Shown: positions 53,659 through 62,813, numbered from the stretch's first letter. The stretch is 64,000 nt of DNA from Gluconobacter wancherniae NBRC 103581 (GCF_007988885.1 NZ_BJUZ01000001.1:682001-746000), one strand, 5' to 3'. The notes: generated by a model from the sequence alone, not told the origin. Numbers and translations are program-made.

Positions 53659-54447
53659 TCAGATTTCGACGTCAACCGCTTTCGACAGAGCTTCGGCTAC
53701 ACCGGGTGCTGCAGCAAGAATTGTTGCCCCGCCCGTAAGGCCGCCGGTTTCCAGGAAGGCTGAAACGCGTGCACCAGCCTCCTCCAGCAGGACTAAAGCT
53801 GCCGCAACATCCCAGAGATTGATCACGATTTCCAGATAGCCATCCAGCCGTCCGCATGCGACGTCTGCTAAGGCCATGGCCCCAGATCCGCCGGAACGTG
53901 GCATGGCGCCCAGTGCCATGATGGATGCAATTTTCTGATCGAACACTCCAACGGGAACGCGGGGCGACCATCCCATTTCGATCATTGCTTCGTTTGTGCT
54001 TGAAATGGGAGAAGCTTTGATCGGTTTGCCGTTTAAGGTCGCTCCATGGCCCCGGCGGGCAATGAAGATCTCATGGAGGGCAGGGGCGTCGATGATGCCC
54101 GCAACGGGGGTGTCACCTTCCAGAAGGCCAAGGGAAACACACCAGCGGTCACGGCCTCGGGAAAAATTCGATGTGCCGTCTATCGGATCAACAACCCAGC
54201 GGTATTTTCCCTGACGGCGCGTGCCTCCTTCTTCTCCCTGAAAGCCGTCTTCAGGAAAAAGGGCCTGAATCCGTTCGCTGATAAGTGTTTCAACAGCACC
54301 GTCTGCTTCCGTGAGGTAGTCCTGCATGCCTTTTAGCGTTCCGGATGGGCCGCCCGGTGGCGGGCGCATTGCCAATGCCAGTGTGGCGGCATCACGAACG
54401 ACGCTGCGTGCGGCTTCCAGTCGTACGGCGATGGGATCAAAAGTCAT
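53659..54447 (-). CDS. Inositol monophosphatase family protein
   Basis: 262 residues. Metal motifs are EEGGTRRQG, WVVDPIDGTSNFSRG and the late ALADVACGRLDGYLE. These define the Li-sensitive phosphatase family, including SuhB. Substrate may be an inositol or sugar phosphate; the neighbouring cluster contains enzymes linked to inositol- or sugar-phosphoceramides, so a role there is possible but unproven. It lies eight bases from the mmcB stop and probably forms an operon with it. Confidence 0.88.
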   Translation of the reverse strand: MTFDPIAVRLEAARSVVRDAATLALAMRPPPGGPSGTLKGMQDYLTEADGAVETLISERIQALFPEDGFQGEEGGTRRQGKYRWVVDPIDGTSNFSRGRDRWCVSLGLLEGDTPVAGIIDAPALHEIFIARRGHGATLNGKPIKASPISSTNEAMIEMGWSPRVPVGVFDQKIASIMALGAMPRSGGSGAMALADVACGRLDGYLEIVINLWDVAAALVLLEEAGARVSAFLETGGLTGGATILAAAPGVAEALSKAVDVEI

Positions 54448-54455
54448 GAAGGCTC

Positions 54456-54983
54456 CTATTCAGTGCGCCTTGCGGCGCGTAGGGATGCGGTGATTGCCGG
54501 ATCCTCTAAAGACATGAGACGATTGGCGGCCACGGTAGCAAAAAGATGGAGCAGTGTCCGTCGCCTTGCTGGAGCGAGCTTATGCGCTTCGGGTTCCCGC
54601 ACGATTGCACATTCCGCAACCACGGTATTGCGAAGGCTTTCTGGCAGCATATTCAGACTGACCACAATCACTCCGACATCAACTGGAAGGAGCGAAAGTG
54701 GAAAATTGTCATCCACAGCGAAGAAAAGACGGTCTGACCAGCTTCGGTAGTCTGTCCATTTCTGGTCTGTCTGAAAGTCTCGGATTCCGGACTTGATTTC
54801 GATGCAGGTGAGGGAATGATCGGGTAAAAGTGCCATGATATCTGCGCGCCGTCCCGCATTGGGTAGCGAGAATTCGTTTATGGCGGCCCATTGCATTGTG
54901 CGGCATAGGCCCAGAACGGCACGCCTGATGGCAAGCTGGTTTTCCGGAAGTCCGGGGGGCAGTTCTGGCAGGGCCGCACTCAT
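54456..54983 (-). CDS. mmcB: MmcB-family DNA-damage protein
   Basis: 175 residues from the ATG at 54983; an ATG at 55028 would add 15. The nuclease-like core is visible in GRRADIMALLPDHSLTCIEIKSG (a D-x(n)-ExK pattern) and DYRSWSDRLFFAV. MmcB is a conserved alphaproteobacterial protein of the PD-(D/E)XK type linked to mitomycin C resistance in Caulobacter. It is divergent from the beta-propeller gene. Confidence 0.82.
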   Translation of the reverse strand: MSAALPELPPGLPENQLAIRRAVLGLCRTMQWAAINEFSLPNAGRRADIMALLPDHSLTCIEIKSGIRDFQTDQKWTDYRSWSDRLFFAVDDNFPLSLLPVDVGVIVVSLNMLPESLRNTVVAECAIVREPEAHKLAPARRRTLLHLFATVAANRLMSLEDPAITASLRAARRTE

Positions 54984-55050
54984 GGTGTCATATTGCCCTG
55001 AACCTTGCGTGGCGTCTGCCCCATGCATTCATTTTACAGGAGATCATGCC

Positions 55051-55941
55051 ATGCCGTTTCTGCGAACCGATCATTGGCGCAGTGCGATCATCCATGCACC
55101 TCTTGAAGAACTTATCCGCAACGGTAGTCTGAACGGGTTTCCCGTGACCCTGCTTCCTGACCCGGGAGATCACAGGTTTCTTGCGGACCCATTTGGGCTC
55201 TGGCGTAATGAGAGACTGTATGTCTTTGCGGAGGCATATGACTATCGAAGCCCTAAAGGCACGATCGATGTTCTGGTTTATGATCGCACAGGAAAAATGA
55301 TCGAGCAGAAGCAGGTGCTTCAGGAAAGCTGGCACCTGTCCTACCCGTTTGTTTTCGAGCATGAAGGGGAGACGTATCTCCTTCCTGAAGCCACAGCCTC
55401 AGGCAGGTTATCGCTCTATCGCGCCAGAAATTTCCCGGATGTGTGGGAACGTGTGGACGCGTTTGACTTCCCCGCTGCTGCGATTGACGCCACGCCCTTG
55501 TATCATGCGGGGCGCTGGTGGATGTTCTGGACACCTCCCGGCAGCAAGGACGAGCGACAGAGTACTCTGCATATGTCGGTCGCAGATACGCTGTGTGGTC
55601 CATGGGAACATATGGGGCTCTTTCTCCACGATCGTGCAGGTGCCCGCCCGGGAGGAACGCCTGTGATTGTGGACGATCAGCTGTTTCTTCCGACGCAAGA
55701 TTGCCGGGGAACGTATGGCAAAGGCATTCGTCTTTTGCAGATCGAAGGGCTAGAGCGTGGATTTCCGAAAGTGACACCGGGGATCACACTGGATATTCCG
55801 GCTGTTTTACGTCGTTCTTTTGGTGATGGGATGCACACGTTGTCCAAAGCTGGACAGGTAACGCTTCTGGATGTCAAACGGGTCGGGGTGGGGCCTCGCC
55901 GACATCTGATGAATATCAGGCGCCGTTTATCGCCTTTGTGA
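55051..55941 (+). CDS. Five-bladed beta-propeller protein, glucosamine-inositolphosphorylceramide-transferase-N-like
   Basis: 296 residues from the ATG at 55051, with AGGAG eight bases upstream. Repeated blades read DHRFLADPFGLWRNERLYVF, SYPFVFEHEGETYLLPEA, ATPLYHAGRWWMFWTPPG and GGTPVIVDDQLFLPTQD. Aspartates at blade starts recall GH43/GH32-like propellers. The same propeller occurs at the N-terminus of plant glycosyl-inositolphosphoceramide transferases and in stand-alone bacterial proteins near sugar-transfer genes. No signal peptide. The 3' end overlaps the convergent GT4 gene by 15 bases. A role in glycosylating a lipid is inferred from family and neighbours. Confidence 0.6.
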   Translation: MPFLRTDHWRSAIIHAPLEELIRNGSLNGFPVTLLPDPGDHRFLADPFGLWRNERLYVFAEAYDYRSPKGTIDVLVYDRTGKMIEQKQVLQESWHLSYPFVFEHEGETYLLPEATASGRLSLYRARNFPDVWERVDAFDFPAAAIDATPLYHAGRWWMFWTPPGSKDERQSTLHMSVADTLCGPWEHMGLFLHDRAGARPGGTPVIVDDQLFLPTQDCRGTYGKGIRLLQIEGLERGFPKVTPGITLDIPAVLRRSFGDGMHTLSKAGQVTLLDVKRVGVGPRRHLMNIRRRLSPL

Positions 55942-57024
55942 AGCTGGCCCCGGCAGTGCGGCCTTGATCCTGTCCATGATCGCGCTGCCGCGGCCGAAAA
56001 ATGCATCAGGGCCGAAACGCTCCAGTACACGCTCCCGGGATCTGGCGCCCATGACGGCAAGGTGTTCTGGATTGCTGATCATGGATGCAATCGCAGCAGC
56101 GAGAGCGGGGGCGTTGTTAAAGGGAACGATTTTCCCTGTTTCGTCATCCAGAACGCTTGAAGGAAGTTCACCCGCAGGCGTTGTGATGACGGGGAGCGCG
56201 CAGGACATCGCCTCATGTGCCGCGACACACATGCCTTCCCAATGTGAGGGCTGCACATACAGATGCAGCGTCTTGAGGAAGTCCATAGGCTCGGTGCAAT
56301 GGCCGAGCAGGCGGATGGGCAGGTTGTCTTTTGCTATGAGGTGTTCAAGGTGAGAGCGTTCAGGGCCATCGCCTGCAATCGTCACCTGAAAGGGCGGGAG
56401 ATCGGGATGGTCTTTCAGCAGGCGTATCGCTTCGCAGAGGACGTCATAGCCTTTGACAGCGTGCAGTCTTCCTAATGTACCAATCTGGACGGGTTCGCCG
56501 GAATGCCAGCGGCGAGCTTCAGGTGAGAGTGGGTTTGCGCGGAAGATAGGCCAGCATTCGAGTTGTTCCTGAACACCAAGTGTTTTTGCAGCGAATTCCG
56601 CAACTGAAGGCGAGTCCGCAACCCAGAGTACCGCGCTGCTACGGCAGATGCGAAGCAGGAAGGAATTTCCGTATTTGAGTTTTGCGGAGTGCTGCCAGTG
56701 GACGGTTGGCACGCCGAGGTGGCGGGCAACAAGATGTCCCATGAGGCTGGCCCGCGTGAGGGATGTCCAGATGAGGTCTGGCTGAAATTCAGCAAGTTCA
56801 CGCTTCAGCCAGCGCCATGCGGCGACGTGGTCTTTCGTGCTGCCTTTCCTTACACGGACAGCAATTCCGGCCTTTTCCATGCACGGTGCGGCCAGAGCAT
56901 CTTTTGCAGCCAATCCGAAAACCGTGACTGCTGCGCCTTTTTTGCGCATGACATCCACGATATCGGGAATGGGGAGCTGCGCTCCTCCACATTCGATCGA
57001 GTTGATGATGTAGGCAATTTTCAT
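55927..57024 (-). CDS. GT4-family glycosyltransferase
   Basis: 365 residues, two Rossmann-like halves. The N-terminal INSIECGGAQ loop and the C-terminal donor-site pattern QPSHWEGMCVAAHEAMSCALPVI (E-x7-E type) mark a retaining GT4 enzyme. IGTLGRLHAVKGYDVL is the usual linker strand. No membrane segment; it is probably peripheral. It is the last gene of a six-gene minus-strand operon with LptF/LptG and lipid genes, and its start overlaps the nucleotidyltransferase stop by ATGA. A lipid acceptor is therefore likely; the sugar is unknown. Confidence 0.82.
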   Translation of the reverse strand: MKIAYIINSIECGGAQLPIPDIVDVMRKKGAAVTVFGLAAKDALAAPCMEKAGIAVRVRKGSTKDHVAAWRWLKRELAEFQPDLIWTSLTRASLMGHLVARHLGVPTVHWQHSAKLKYGNSFLLRICRSSAVLWVADSPSVAEFAAKTLGVQEQLECWPIFRANPLSPEARRWHSGEPVQIGTLGRLHAVKGYDVLCEAIRLLKDHPDLPPFQVTIAGDGPERSHLEHLIAKDNLPIRLLGHCTEPMDFLKTLHLYVQPSHWEGMCVAAHEAMSCALPVITTPAGELPSSVLDDETGKIVPFNNAPALAAAIASMISNPEHLAVMGARSRERVLERFGPDAFFGRGSAIMDRIKAALPGPASQRR

Positions 57025-57776
57025 ACGGGATCAGCGGCGAGCAGTTTTTCCGCGAGTTTCAGATCGGACGGCTTATCGACATCTACGGCGGCGCGACCAT
57101 CCGAAAGGGGGACAAGCCTGACCCGTGCGCCCGTGAGATATTCGATCCGGTCGCAGAGACCTTTAGAGTCAAGCTTGCCGAAAAGCGCCTTCAGGAGTGT
57201 ACCGACGCCGAGGGTAAGCGCCATTTTCAGTGGGCGCTTCCGGTTCTGCTGAAGGCGCTGCCATAGCTCCACGACAGCTTTGGATTCAGACGTGCCAAGC
57301 CAGAAAAGGTTACAGCCCGAGAACTGCATGTCCGACAGGCGAATATAAGTCCGTTTTGTGGTCGGGACGTCTCGTTCAACTGTTGATCTGAGTGCTACGC
57401 CCACAGCGAGGTCGCATCCGTTCGTTTGCGACAGGAACTCGGTAATCCATTCAGGGCGCAGAAGGGCGTGGTCTGCGGTAGTAACCAGGCAGGGCGTGCC
57501 AATGCGTTCAATTGCCTCTGCCACACTTTCGCTGGGTGAAGACGCGGCTGTTATGGTGTGTGCAGTTCCCAGAATACCGCTGATGCAACCCGGCTGCTCA
57601 ATGCTGACTGTCACCCGCCCAAGCCCTGGAGTGCGGACGAGCGTTCGAAGCACGCGTGAAAGCATTGGTCGCCCTGCGACAGGCAGAAGTGCCTTGTGCG
57701 AAACGCGGCCGAGGCGTGCCAGAACGTCATTCTCTCCGTCGCGGGAGCCAGCCAGAACGAGAACGGGTAGGGTCAT
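57021..57776 (-). CDS. MobA-like NTP transferase
   Basis: 251 residues. The N-terminal LAGSRDG plus SHKALLPVAGRPML is the NTP-transferase signature, and TTADHALLRPEW contains the metal-binding acidic residue. The C-terminus ends DVDKPSDLKLAEKLL, as in the family. Such enzymes activate a phosphorylated small molecule as a nucleotide derivative. It is three bases from the hydroxylase gene and overlaps GT4. In a lipid operon it could supply an activated headgroup, such as a CDP- or NDP-linked alcohol; that is inference. Confidence 0.78.
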   Translation of the reverse strand: MTLPVLVLAGSRDGENDVLARLGRVSHKALLPVAGRPMLSRVLRTLVRTPGLGRVTVSIEQPGCISGILGTAHTITAASSPSESVAEAIERIGTPCLVTTADHALLRPEWITEFLSQTNGCDLAVGVALRSTVERDVPTTKRTYIRLSDMQFSGCNLFWLGTSESKAVVELWQRLQQNRKRPLKMALTLGVGTLLKALFGKLDSKGLCDRIEYLTGARVRLVPLSDGRAAVDVDKPSDLKLAEKLLAADPV

Positions 57777-57779
57777 ATG

Positions 57780-58583
57780 TCAGTTCGGCGTTGTCTGGGT
57801 TGAACGTTCGGGGCGCGCCCCAGCAGGCTTATCACGTGGGGGTGAGCCCGTAATTTTCATGACCCAGGGAAAGCGGCGCGCTTCTTCGAGGTCATATCCG
57901 AGATTGAACACATGTCGGCTGCGGATACGGTCCCGCGCTTCCCGGTAAAAACTGCCGAAAATACGATCTGGGACATAGTTCGTGATGCCGTAGTTTCCAT
58001 TTTCGTCATGGAAGTGGTGCAGGACGTGCAACTGTTTGATCTTTGCGACCCACTGCCATTTTGGCTTGTAAGCCAGATGCTGGATGCAGTGAAAAAATTC
58101 GTAGATGCACGTCATCACGAGGGCCGTCGAAAGCGCTGCGAAAGAACCAGCCCAGCCACTGATCAGGTATCCGACAGGCATTGTGATCAGTGCCATCGTG
58201 GGAACCGTGTTCGCTGGCGATCCGAAAAGAACGTCCAGCAGGTGGGGATCCTGATGGTGGTCGAAATGGATCCGCTTCCAGAGCGTGGCTGTTATTGGAT
58301 TGCGATACAGCCAGCGCCCATGAAGGATGAAGCGATGGATCATGTACCACGCGAGGGGATAGATCGCGATCACGACAGGGATGGGCAGTATTACGCCCCA
58401 TACGCCATTCGCAAAATGAAGGGCGGCAAGGGCCGAGGCAACGATGAGGCCAAAATACAGGAGGATGGTTGGGTATGTGAGATACGCCATCCAGAGCTGT
58501 GGAAGGGTCATCTTTCCAAGGTCAAAGCTCCGCCCTGTTCGAAGGGAGGACGTGTTTTTCCACGGCATTTTTATAGCGCTCAT
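57780..58583 (-). CDS. Fatty acid hydroxylase / sterol desaturase family membrane protein
   Basis: 267 residues from the ATG that overlaps the lptG stop. Four or more membrane segments and the histidine clusters of non-haem di-iron membrane hydroxylases: HRFILHG, HFDHHQDPH, EFFHCIQH and LHVLHHFHDENGNYG. The family includes fatty-acid and sphingolipid hydroxylases. Ceramides of acetic acid bacteria are known to contain 2-hydroxy fatty acids, so ceramide 2-hydroxylation is a reasonable candidate role. The longer frame to 58718 lies inside lptG and is not used. Confidence 0.8.
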   Translation of the reverse strand: MSAIKMPWKNTSSLRTGRSFDLGKMTLPQLWMAYLTYPTILLYFGLIVASALAALHFANGVWGVILPIPVVIAIYPLAWYMIHRFILHGRWLYRNPITATLWKRIHFDHHQDPHLLDVLFGSPANTVPTMALITMPVGYLISGWAGSFAALSTALVMTCIYEFFHCIQHLAYKPKWQWVAKIKQLHVLHHFHDENGNYGITNYVPDRIFGSFYREARDRIRSRHVFNLGYDLEEARRFPWVMKITGSPPRDKPAGARPERSTQTTPN

Positions 58584-59683
58584 CTTTCTTCCATCCGCAA
58601 CACCCAGGAGAGCCCAAGCAGGCATCCCAGTAGCGGGCCAATGCTGGTGGCGACAAGCGCCGAAATCGTTCCGGCGTTTCCCAGCGCTGATATCATTCCT
58701 TGCAGTATTATGTAACATAACCCGGCCGACAGTGCATAGACCGGCAGCGGGTTACGCATTCCTGCTCTGGGAGGGATATAGATCACTGGCAGCGCGAGTA
58801 GAACCACCACCGCCATCTGTAGTGGTAAAAACAGTCCTGCAAAAAGTGCCATCCGGTATGTTGCACGTGCAAGGCTTGCCGGCGCGCCATGATGCAAAAT
58901 TCTGCCAATTTGACCGGGAGTGAAAAAAGCCTGAGGAAACATCAGGGCAATTACTTGCCGCGGGGTGGCAGGCAGCGGGAAATTGCTGTCTCCGTCACTG
59001 ACGCGGATGAAGGATTTGTCACTGGAGAGTGTTAGATCCTTGGGGCCTGTCGGATGCCAGATGCCGTCACTGTAGTGTAGCGTGTCCGTGTGTTCGGTGC
59101 CGGTCAGGAGGCCATCCGTATCACGGTGATAAATTGTGACGTCGCGCAGACTGGCGCCACCTTGAGCTATGTGTCCGATCCGGACGAGCTTGGGGCCGGC
59201 CCGGAACCAGAGGATATTGGTTTCGGGAGAGTCTGGTGAATCTGCCGTAGGGTCAGTTCGGTTCCACCAGGTGGCAAGTGCTAATTCGCTCTTGGGAACA
59301 ATCCAGTATTGCCCGATCATAGCCAGCATACCGGCAGCTAGAGTGGCCGGGAGCAGCATTTTGTATAGACCGAATGTGGAGAGTCCTGCGGCGCGCAGTG
59401 CCGACATCTCGCTTGAAAGCGACATGCGCGTCAACATGAAGAGCGTACCGATCAGCACGGCCAGTGGCATGGTTTCCACGGCGAGTGCCGGAAGGTGAAG
59501 AATGGCGTATGTCAGTATGCCACGGATGCCCAGATGCCGGCTCAGAATAGGCGTTGCCTGGTCAAGCATGGACAGAATTTCGAGCAGAGCCACCAGTACA
59601 CCGGAGCATATGATGATACGGCCGAACTGCGTGAAGCTCATCGCTTTCAGGAGAACGTGGCGTGGCATTGAGGTTGTGCTCAT
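58580..59683 (-). CDS. lptG: LptG-family permease
   Basis: 367 residues, six membrane segments in the LptF/LptG arrangement. Three N-terminal segments include TYAILHLPALAVETMPLAVL, followed by MSSLSSE-type cytoplasmic MSLSSEMSALRAAGLSTF. A periplasmic beta-jellyroll runs from about residue 150 to 260, and three C-terminal segments follow. In the LPS exporter this subunit pairs with LptF over LptB2. Its start overlaps lptF by ATGA and its stop overlaps the hydroxylase start. The lptD, surA or pdxA genes that often accompany lptFG are not present, while lipid-synthesis genes are. Confidence 0.85.
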   Translation of the reverse strand: MSTTSMPRHVLLKAMSFTQFGRIIICSGVLVALLEILSMLDQATPILSRHLGIRGILTYAILHLPALAVETMPLAVLIGTLFMLTRMSLSSEMSALRAAGLSTFGLYKMLLPATLAAGMLAMIGQYWIVPKSELALATWWNRTDPTADSPDSPETNILWFRAGPKLVRIGHIAQGGASLRDVTIYHRDTDGLLTGTEHTDTLHYSDGIWHPTGPKDLTLSSDKSFIRVSDGDSNFPLPATPRQVIALMFPQAFFTPGQIGRILHHGAPASLARATYRMALFAGLFLPLQMAVVVLLALPVIYIPPRAGMRNPLPVYALSAGLCYIILQGMISALGNAGTISALVATSIGPLLGCLLGLSWVLRMEER

Positions 59684-60831
59684 GAGGGGCGCACCAGCTT
59701 ACGGCGGATCCATGATCCTCGGGAGCGGCGGAGCAGGGCAGCCATACATCCTACGCAGAACAGAACTTCAGGTACCCAGATGGCAAGCCAGACAGGGGCA
59801 GAGCCTGCGGCAGCAAAGCTATGTCCGAACAACTGAATCTGGTCGAATCCTACGAGGATCGCAGCAACGGCGATTAATCCATACACCGGCCGGCGGCGTT
59901 TGATACCCATAGCAAATGCGGCTGCAAGTAGAGGGATAAACGGTATGGCCAGAGCGCGTGCCAAACGGAAATCCAGCTCAGCTCGAAGCGCACGGTAGGT
60001 GATCCCCGGATATCCGTGACGGAGTGCCGTCATAAGCTCAAACATCGTTAGTTCACGTTCATCCGCACCTCGGGAGCGAAATGCTTCCTGATGCGAAGGG
60101 CGATCAATCACGCGTACGACGTGATCGAAATGCGTGATGGATGGATGATGCTGCGGAGCGGCCGGGAAAGGATCATCAATGATTTCGCCGTTCCACAGAT
60201 CAAGCTGTGTACTTTGGGTTGCGTTTGAAATCGTCAGCAGACCGGTCTTGGCCGTGATAATATGTGCGATGCCCTTGTCGTTCAGTTCCCGGATGAAGAT
60301 GCGCTTAAGCCTCGTCCCGCCATGGCTGACGTCATCTGCCGTCATGACCGCGCGTCCTGAGGTTGAGGCAAACATTCCAGCCTGTAGGTGAGGTGCCCAT
60401 CCGGTATGTGCGGCAAAATAGAAACCCGCGCGATAATCGTAACGCGCAACGGGCTGGATATACCCATAGAGCAGGACGCTTAGAACGCCGAGAACCAAAC
60501 CCACCTGCATGAACGGGCGGCTGATACGTAGTAAGGAAACGCGACCGGCGAGTAATGCGTCGATCTCGTTGTTGTCGCTCATTCCCTGAACAGTGAGGAA
60601 AACTGCGATGCACAGAGCTGCCGGCAGCGCCAGTCCCATGTAATGGGGGAGCAGATCCGTCAGCAGGCCTATGAACGTCGTCAGCGAACTGCCAGCCGAT
60701 GCAAGGTGGTCGAGCAGCATCAGTAGGCGCTCAAGCAGCAGTGCCACCAAGGTTGCGGCCAGCGCCACCACGAACGGCGGTAACATCTGCTTCAGCAGAT
60801 AGTGATCCAGTAGGGGGAGGCGGTTTTTCAT
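59680..60831 (-). CDS. lptF: LptF-family permease
   Basis: 383 residues. N-terminal segments are at about 15-35 (FVVALAATLVALLLERLL) and 60-85, with the coupling region GMSDNNEIDALLAGRVS. A periplasmic jellyroll runs from about 130 to 260 (TADDVSHGGTRLKRIFI, TQLDLWNGEI), and three C-terminal segments end near LRRSRG. It forms the inner-membrane exporter with LptG and a cytoplasmic LptB ATPase not encoded here. It overlaps the metallophosphoesterase stop by ATGA. It may be either the cell's LPS exporter or a dedicated paralogue. Confidence 0.86.
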   Translation of the reverse strand: MKNRLPLLDHYLLKQMLPPFVVALAATLVALLLERLLMLLDHLASAGSSLTTFIGLLTDLLPHYMGLALPAALCIAVFLTVQGMSDNNEIDALLAGRVSLLRISRPFMQVGLVLGVLSVLLYGYIQPVARYDYRAGFYFAAHTGWAPHLQAGMFASTSGRAVMTADDVSHGGTRLKRIFIRELNDKGIAHIITAKTGLLTISNATQSTQLDLWNGEIIDDPFPAAPQHHPSITHFDHVVRVIDRPSHQEAFRSRGADERELTMFELMTALRHGYPGITYRALRAELDFRLARALAIPFIPLLAAAFAMGIKRRRPVYGLIAVAAILVGFDQIQLFGHSFAAAGSAPVWLAIWVPEVLFCVGCMAALLRRSRGSWIRRKLVRPS

Positions 60832-61736
60832 GACGGACCTGTTTTGGGGCGAACCCAGTAAACCCGTTCTGTAATGACGCCATCATCACGGTGGCGTTCG
60901 AGGCCTATATGCCACCCATTCTCGTGCGGAGATATGGCCAAATGATTCCAGCAGGCCCTGCGCAGGGGGCGATCATCATCAAGAGACGCAGATGCAACGC
61001 CGAGCAGGGGAATATCGCTTAGAGGAACAGATGTGAGCGTTGCATCATGGGAATGACCGTGAAGAACGATTTCCGCACCCGCGGACCGGAGTATCTCGGC
61101 AACCTTGTTCATGCCGAGCAGAGATTTCCCCCAGCGCACCAGTCCACGCCGGGGCGGATGATGGATCATCACGACGCGGCAAAAGCCTCTTTTTCCGAGA
61201 TTTGTCAGGAGGGTTTTCAGGCGCTTTCTTTGGCGCAGGCTTACATATCCGCATGCCATGAAAGGCGGGGTGGGTATCCCTGAATTGATGCCCACGACAG
61301 CAACACCATTATGGATACGGACATATGGATAAGACCGTGCCGACCATTTTTCCCAAAGCGCGAGCCCGACCTTTCTTGATTGTGGCACGAGACAATCATG
61401 GTTGCCGGGAATGACAAGAGCGGGCCGGGGAAGGGCATCGAGCCACTCTGCCGCCGCGGCAAACTCGTCCGGAGTGCCGAAATTCGTCAGATCGCCGCTG
61501 ACGAGGATCGCGTCTACGTTGCTGCGGGAGATGTCGTGCACAAGTGCCGCGCATGTCTGGGCGAGGTGCACGTATCTGCGATGATACTTCCAGGAAGCAA
61601 GGCTGATCGCACGTTTGTTCAGAGCCTCTTTCCAGCTCACAGGAGGTGGTGGAAGGTGAGGATCAGAGAGGTGGGCCAGCGTCACGGTAGTGTCGCACCG
61701 GGGGGAATTGGCGGTGTCGGACGGTTCGGGTGACAT
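60828..61736 (-). CDS. Calcineurin-like metallophosphoesterase
   Basis: 302 residues, soluble. The dinuclear metal motifs are complete: HLSDPHLP, VSGDLTNFG, IPGNHDCLV, VMIHHPP and LHGHSHDA. It resembles the cyclic-nucleotide and lipid-phosphatase branches rather than ApaH. It is first in the minus-strand operon with lptF, lptG, hydroxylase, nucleotidyltransferase and GT4, and divergent from the lipid kinase across about 130 bases. A phosphatase acting on a phospho-lipid or nucleotide-lipid intermediate is plausible; the substrate is not shown. Confidence 0.82.
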   Translation of the reverse strand: MSPEPSDTANSPRCDTTVTLAHLSDPHLPPPPVSWKEALNKRAISLASWKYHRRYVHLAQTCAALVHDISRSNVDAILVSGDLTNFGTPDEFAAAAEWLDALPRPALVIPGNHDCLVPQSRKVGLALWEKWSARSYPYVRIHNGVAVVGINSGIPTPPFMACGYVSLRQRKRLKTLLTNLGKRGFCRVVMIHHPPRRGLVRWGKSLLGMNKVAEILRSAGAEIVLHGHSHDATLTSVPLSDIPLLGVASASLDDDRPLRRACWNHLAISPHENGWHIGLERHRDDGVITERVYWVRPKTGPS

Positions 61737-61865
61737 GGCGCTCCACGGGGTTGATGTCAGGAAGTCGAAAGGGCGTTCTGGCCCTCAGTTCTGGCCGCGG
61801 CACCATAGCCGTGCTAGAGCACGCCGCATAGCACCGACCATTAAACTGCGAAGAACCCCCATATA

Positions 61866-62813
61866 GTGCGCTTTGCCCTCATTCATAATGCCCGTAGCCG
61901 GAAAAATCTCCGTAGCGGGTCTAGGTTTGCCCAGGCAGCCCAACGTATGCTTGGGGAGAACTTCATCCCCTCCGATAGTCGCACTGAAACGACATCCCAT
62001 GTTCGTCAGCTCTATGAGCGCGGCATTACAACGATCGCTATTGATGGCGGTGATGGAACCGTCAGCACGGCCCTGACGGCAATCGCCCGTGCCTATCCAG
62101 CAGATAAACTCCCGGACATCGCGGTGCTTCCATCCGGGAATAGCAATCTGATTGCGGGTGATGTGGGCTTTGGCCTGCGGGGGATCGAGGCACTGGACCG
62201 GCTGAACAAGGGCGCCATGCGCTCAAGTATGCGGACACCTATCCGGCTTTCATGGCCTGATACAGACCGGGAATCTGTACTTGGTCTGTTTGGTGGCTGT
62301 ACAGGTTTTGCGCGTGCTGTTCGTATTGCTCACTCGCCAAATGTTATTCGCTTTGCGCCGCATGACCTTGCTCTGGCCACAACCCTCATTTCGACATGTG
62401 CAAAGCTTTTGTTTCGATCTAGCCGGGCAAGCTGGCTTGATGGAGACCGGCTGCGTATCGAAACCAAAGATCATGTTTATGACGGGCAGAGCTTCATGTT
62501 TCTGCTGACGGGGCTGGATTGTCTGTCGAATGGAATCTGGCCATTCTGGGACGCGGAGCCGAATATTGTGGGTCTGCGATATCTGGACGTTAGTGCAAAT
62601 CCCGGCAATCTGACGCGGGCAACCATGGCCCTTCTCAGGGGGCGTGCACCGCGATGGCTTCGTCGGCACCCAGACTATCTGAGTGGGCGCACCGGAGATA
62701 TGACACTGGAAACGCAAAGCGACTTTGTACTGGACGGTGAAGTGTTTGAACCATCGGCCAGCGGCCGTATTCATGTTCAGCAGGCGCATGCTTTCAGATT
62801 TCTGCATGCCTGA
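61866..62813 (+). CDS. Diacylglycerol kinase-family lipid kinase (ceramide kinase candidate)
   Basis: 315 residues from the GTG at 61866. DAGK catalytic-domain motifs are present: RFALIHNARSRKN at the start, the nucleotide loop IDGGDGTVSTALTAIA, and VLPSGNSNLIAGD. The C-terminal half has the sandwich domain with FMFLLTGLDCLSNG and ends FVLDGEVFEP. The family phosphorylates lipids such as diacylglycerol, sphingosine or ceramide; Caulobacter makes ceramide-1-phosphate with such an enzyme encoded near its serine palmitoyltransferase gene. The end overlaps the next gene by eight bases. Confidence 0.82.
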   Translation: MRFALIHNARSRKNLRSGSRFAQAAQRMLGENFIPSDSRTETTSHVRQLYERGITTIAIDGGDGTVSTALTAIARAYPADKLPDIAVLPSGNSNLIAGDVGFGLRGIEALDRLNKGAMRSSMRTPIRLSWPDTDRESVLGLFGGCTGFARAVRIAHSPNVIRFAPHDLALATTLISTCAKLLFRSSRASWLDGDRLRIETKDHVYDGQSFMFLLTGLDCLSNGIWPFWDAEPNIVGLRYLDVSANPGNLTRATMALLRGRAPRWLRRHPDYLSGRTGDMTLETQSDFVLDGEVFEPSASGRIHVQQAHAFRFLHA

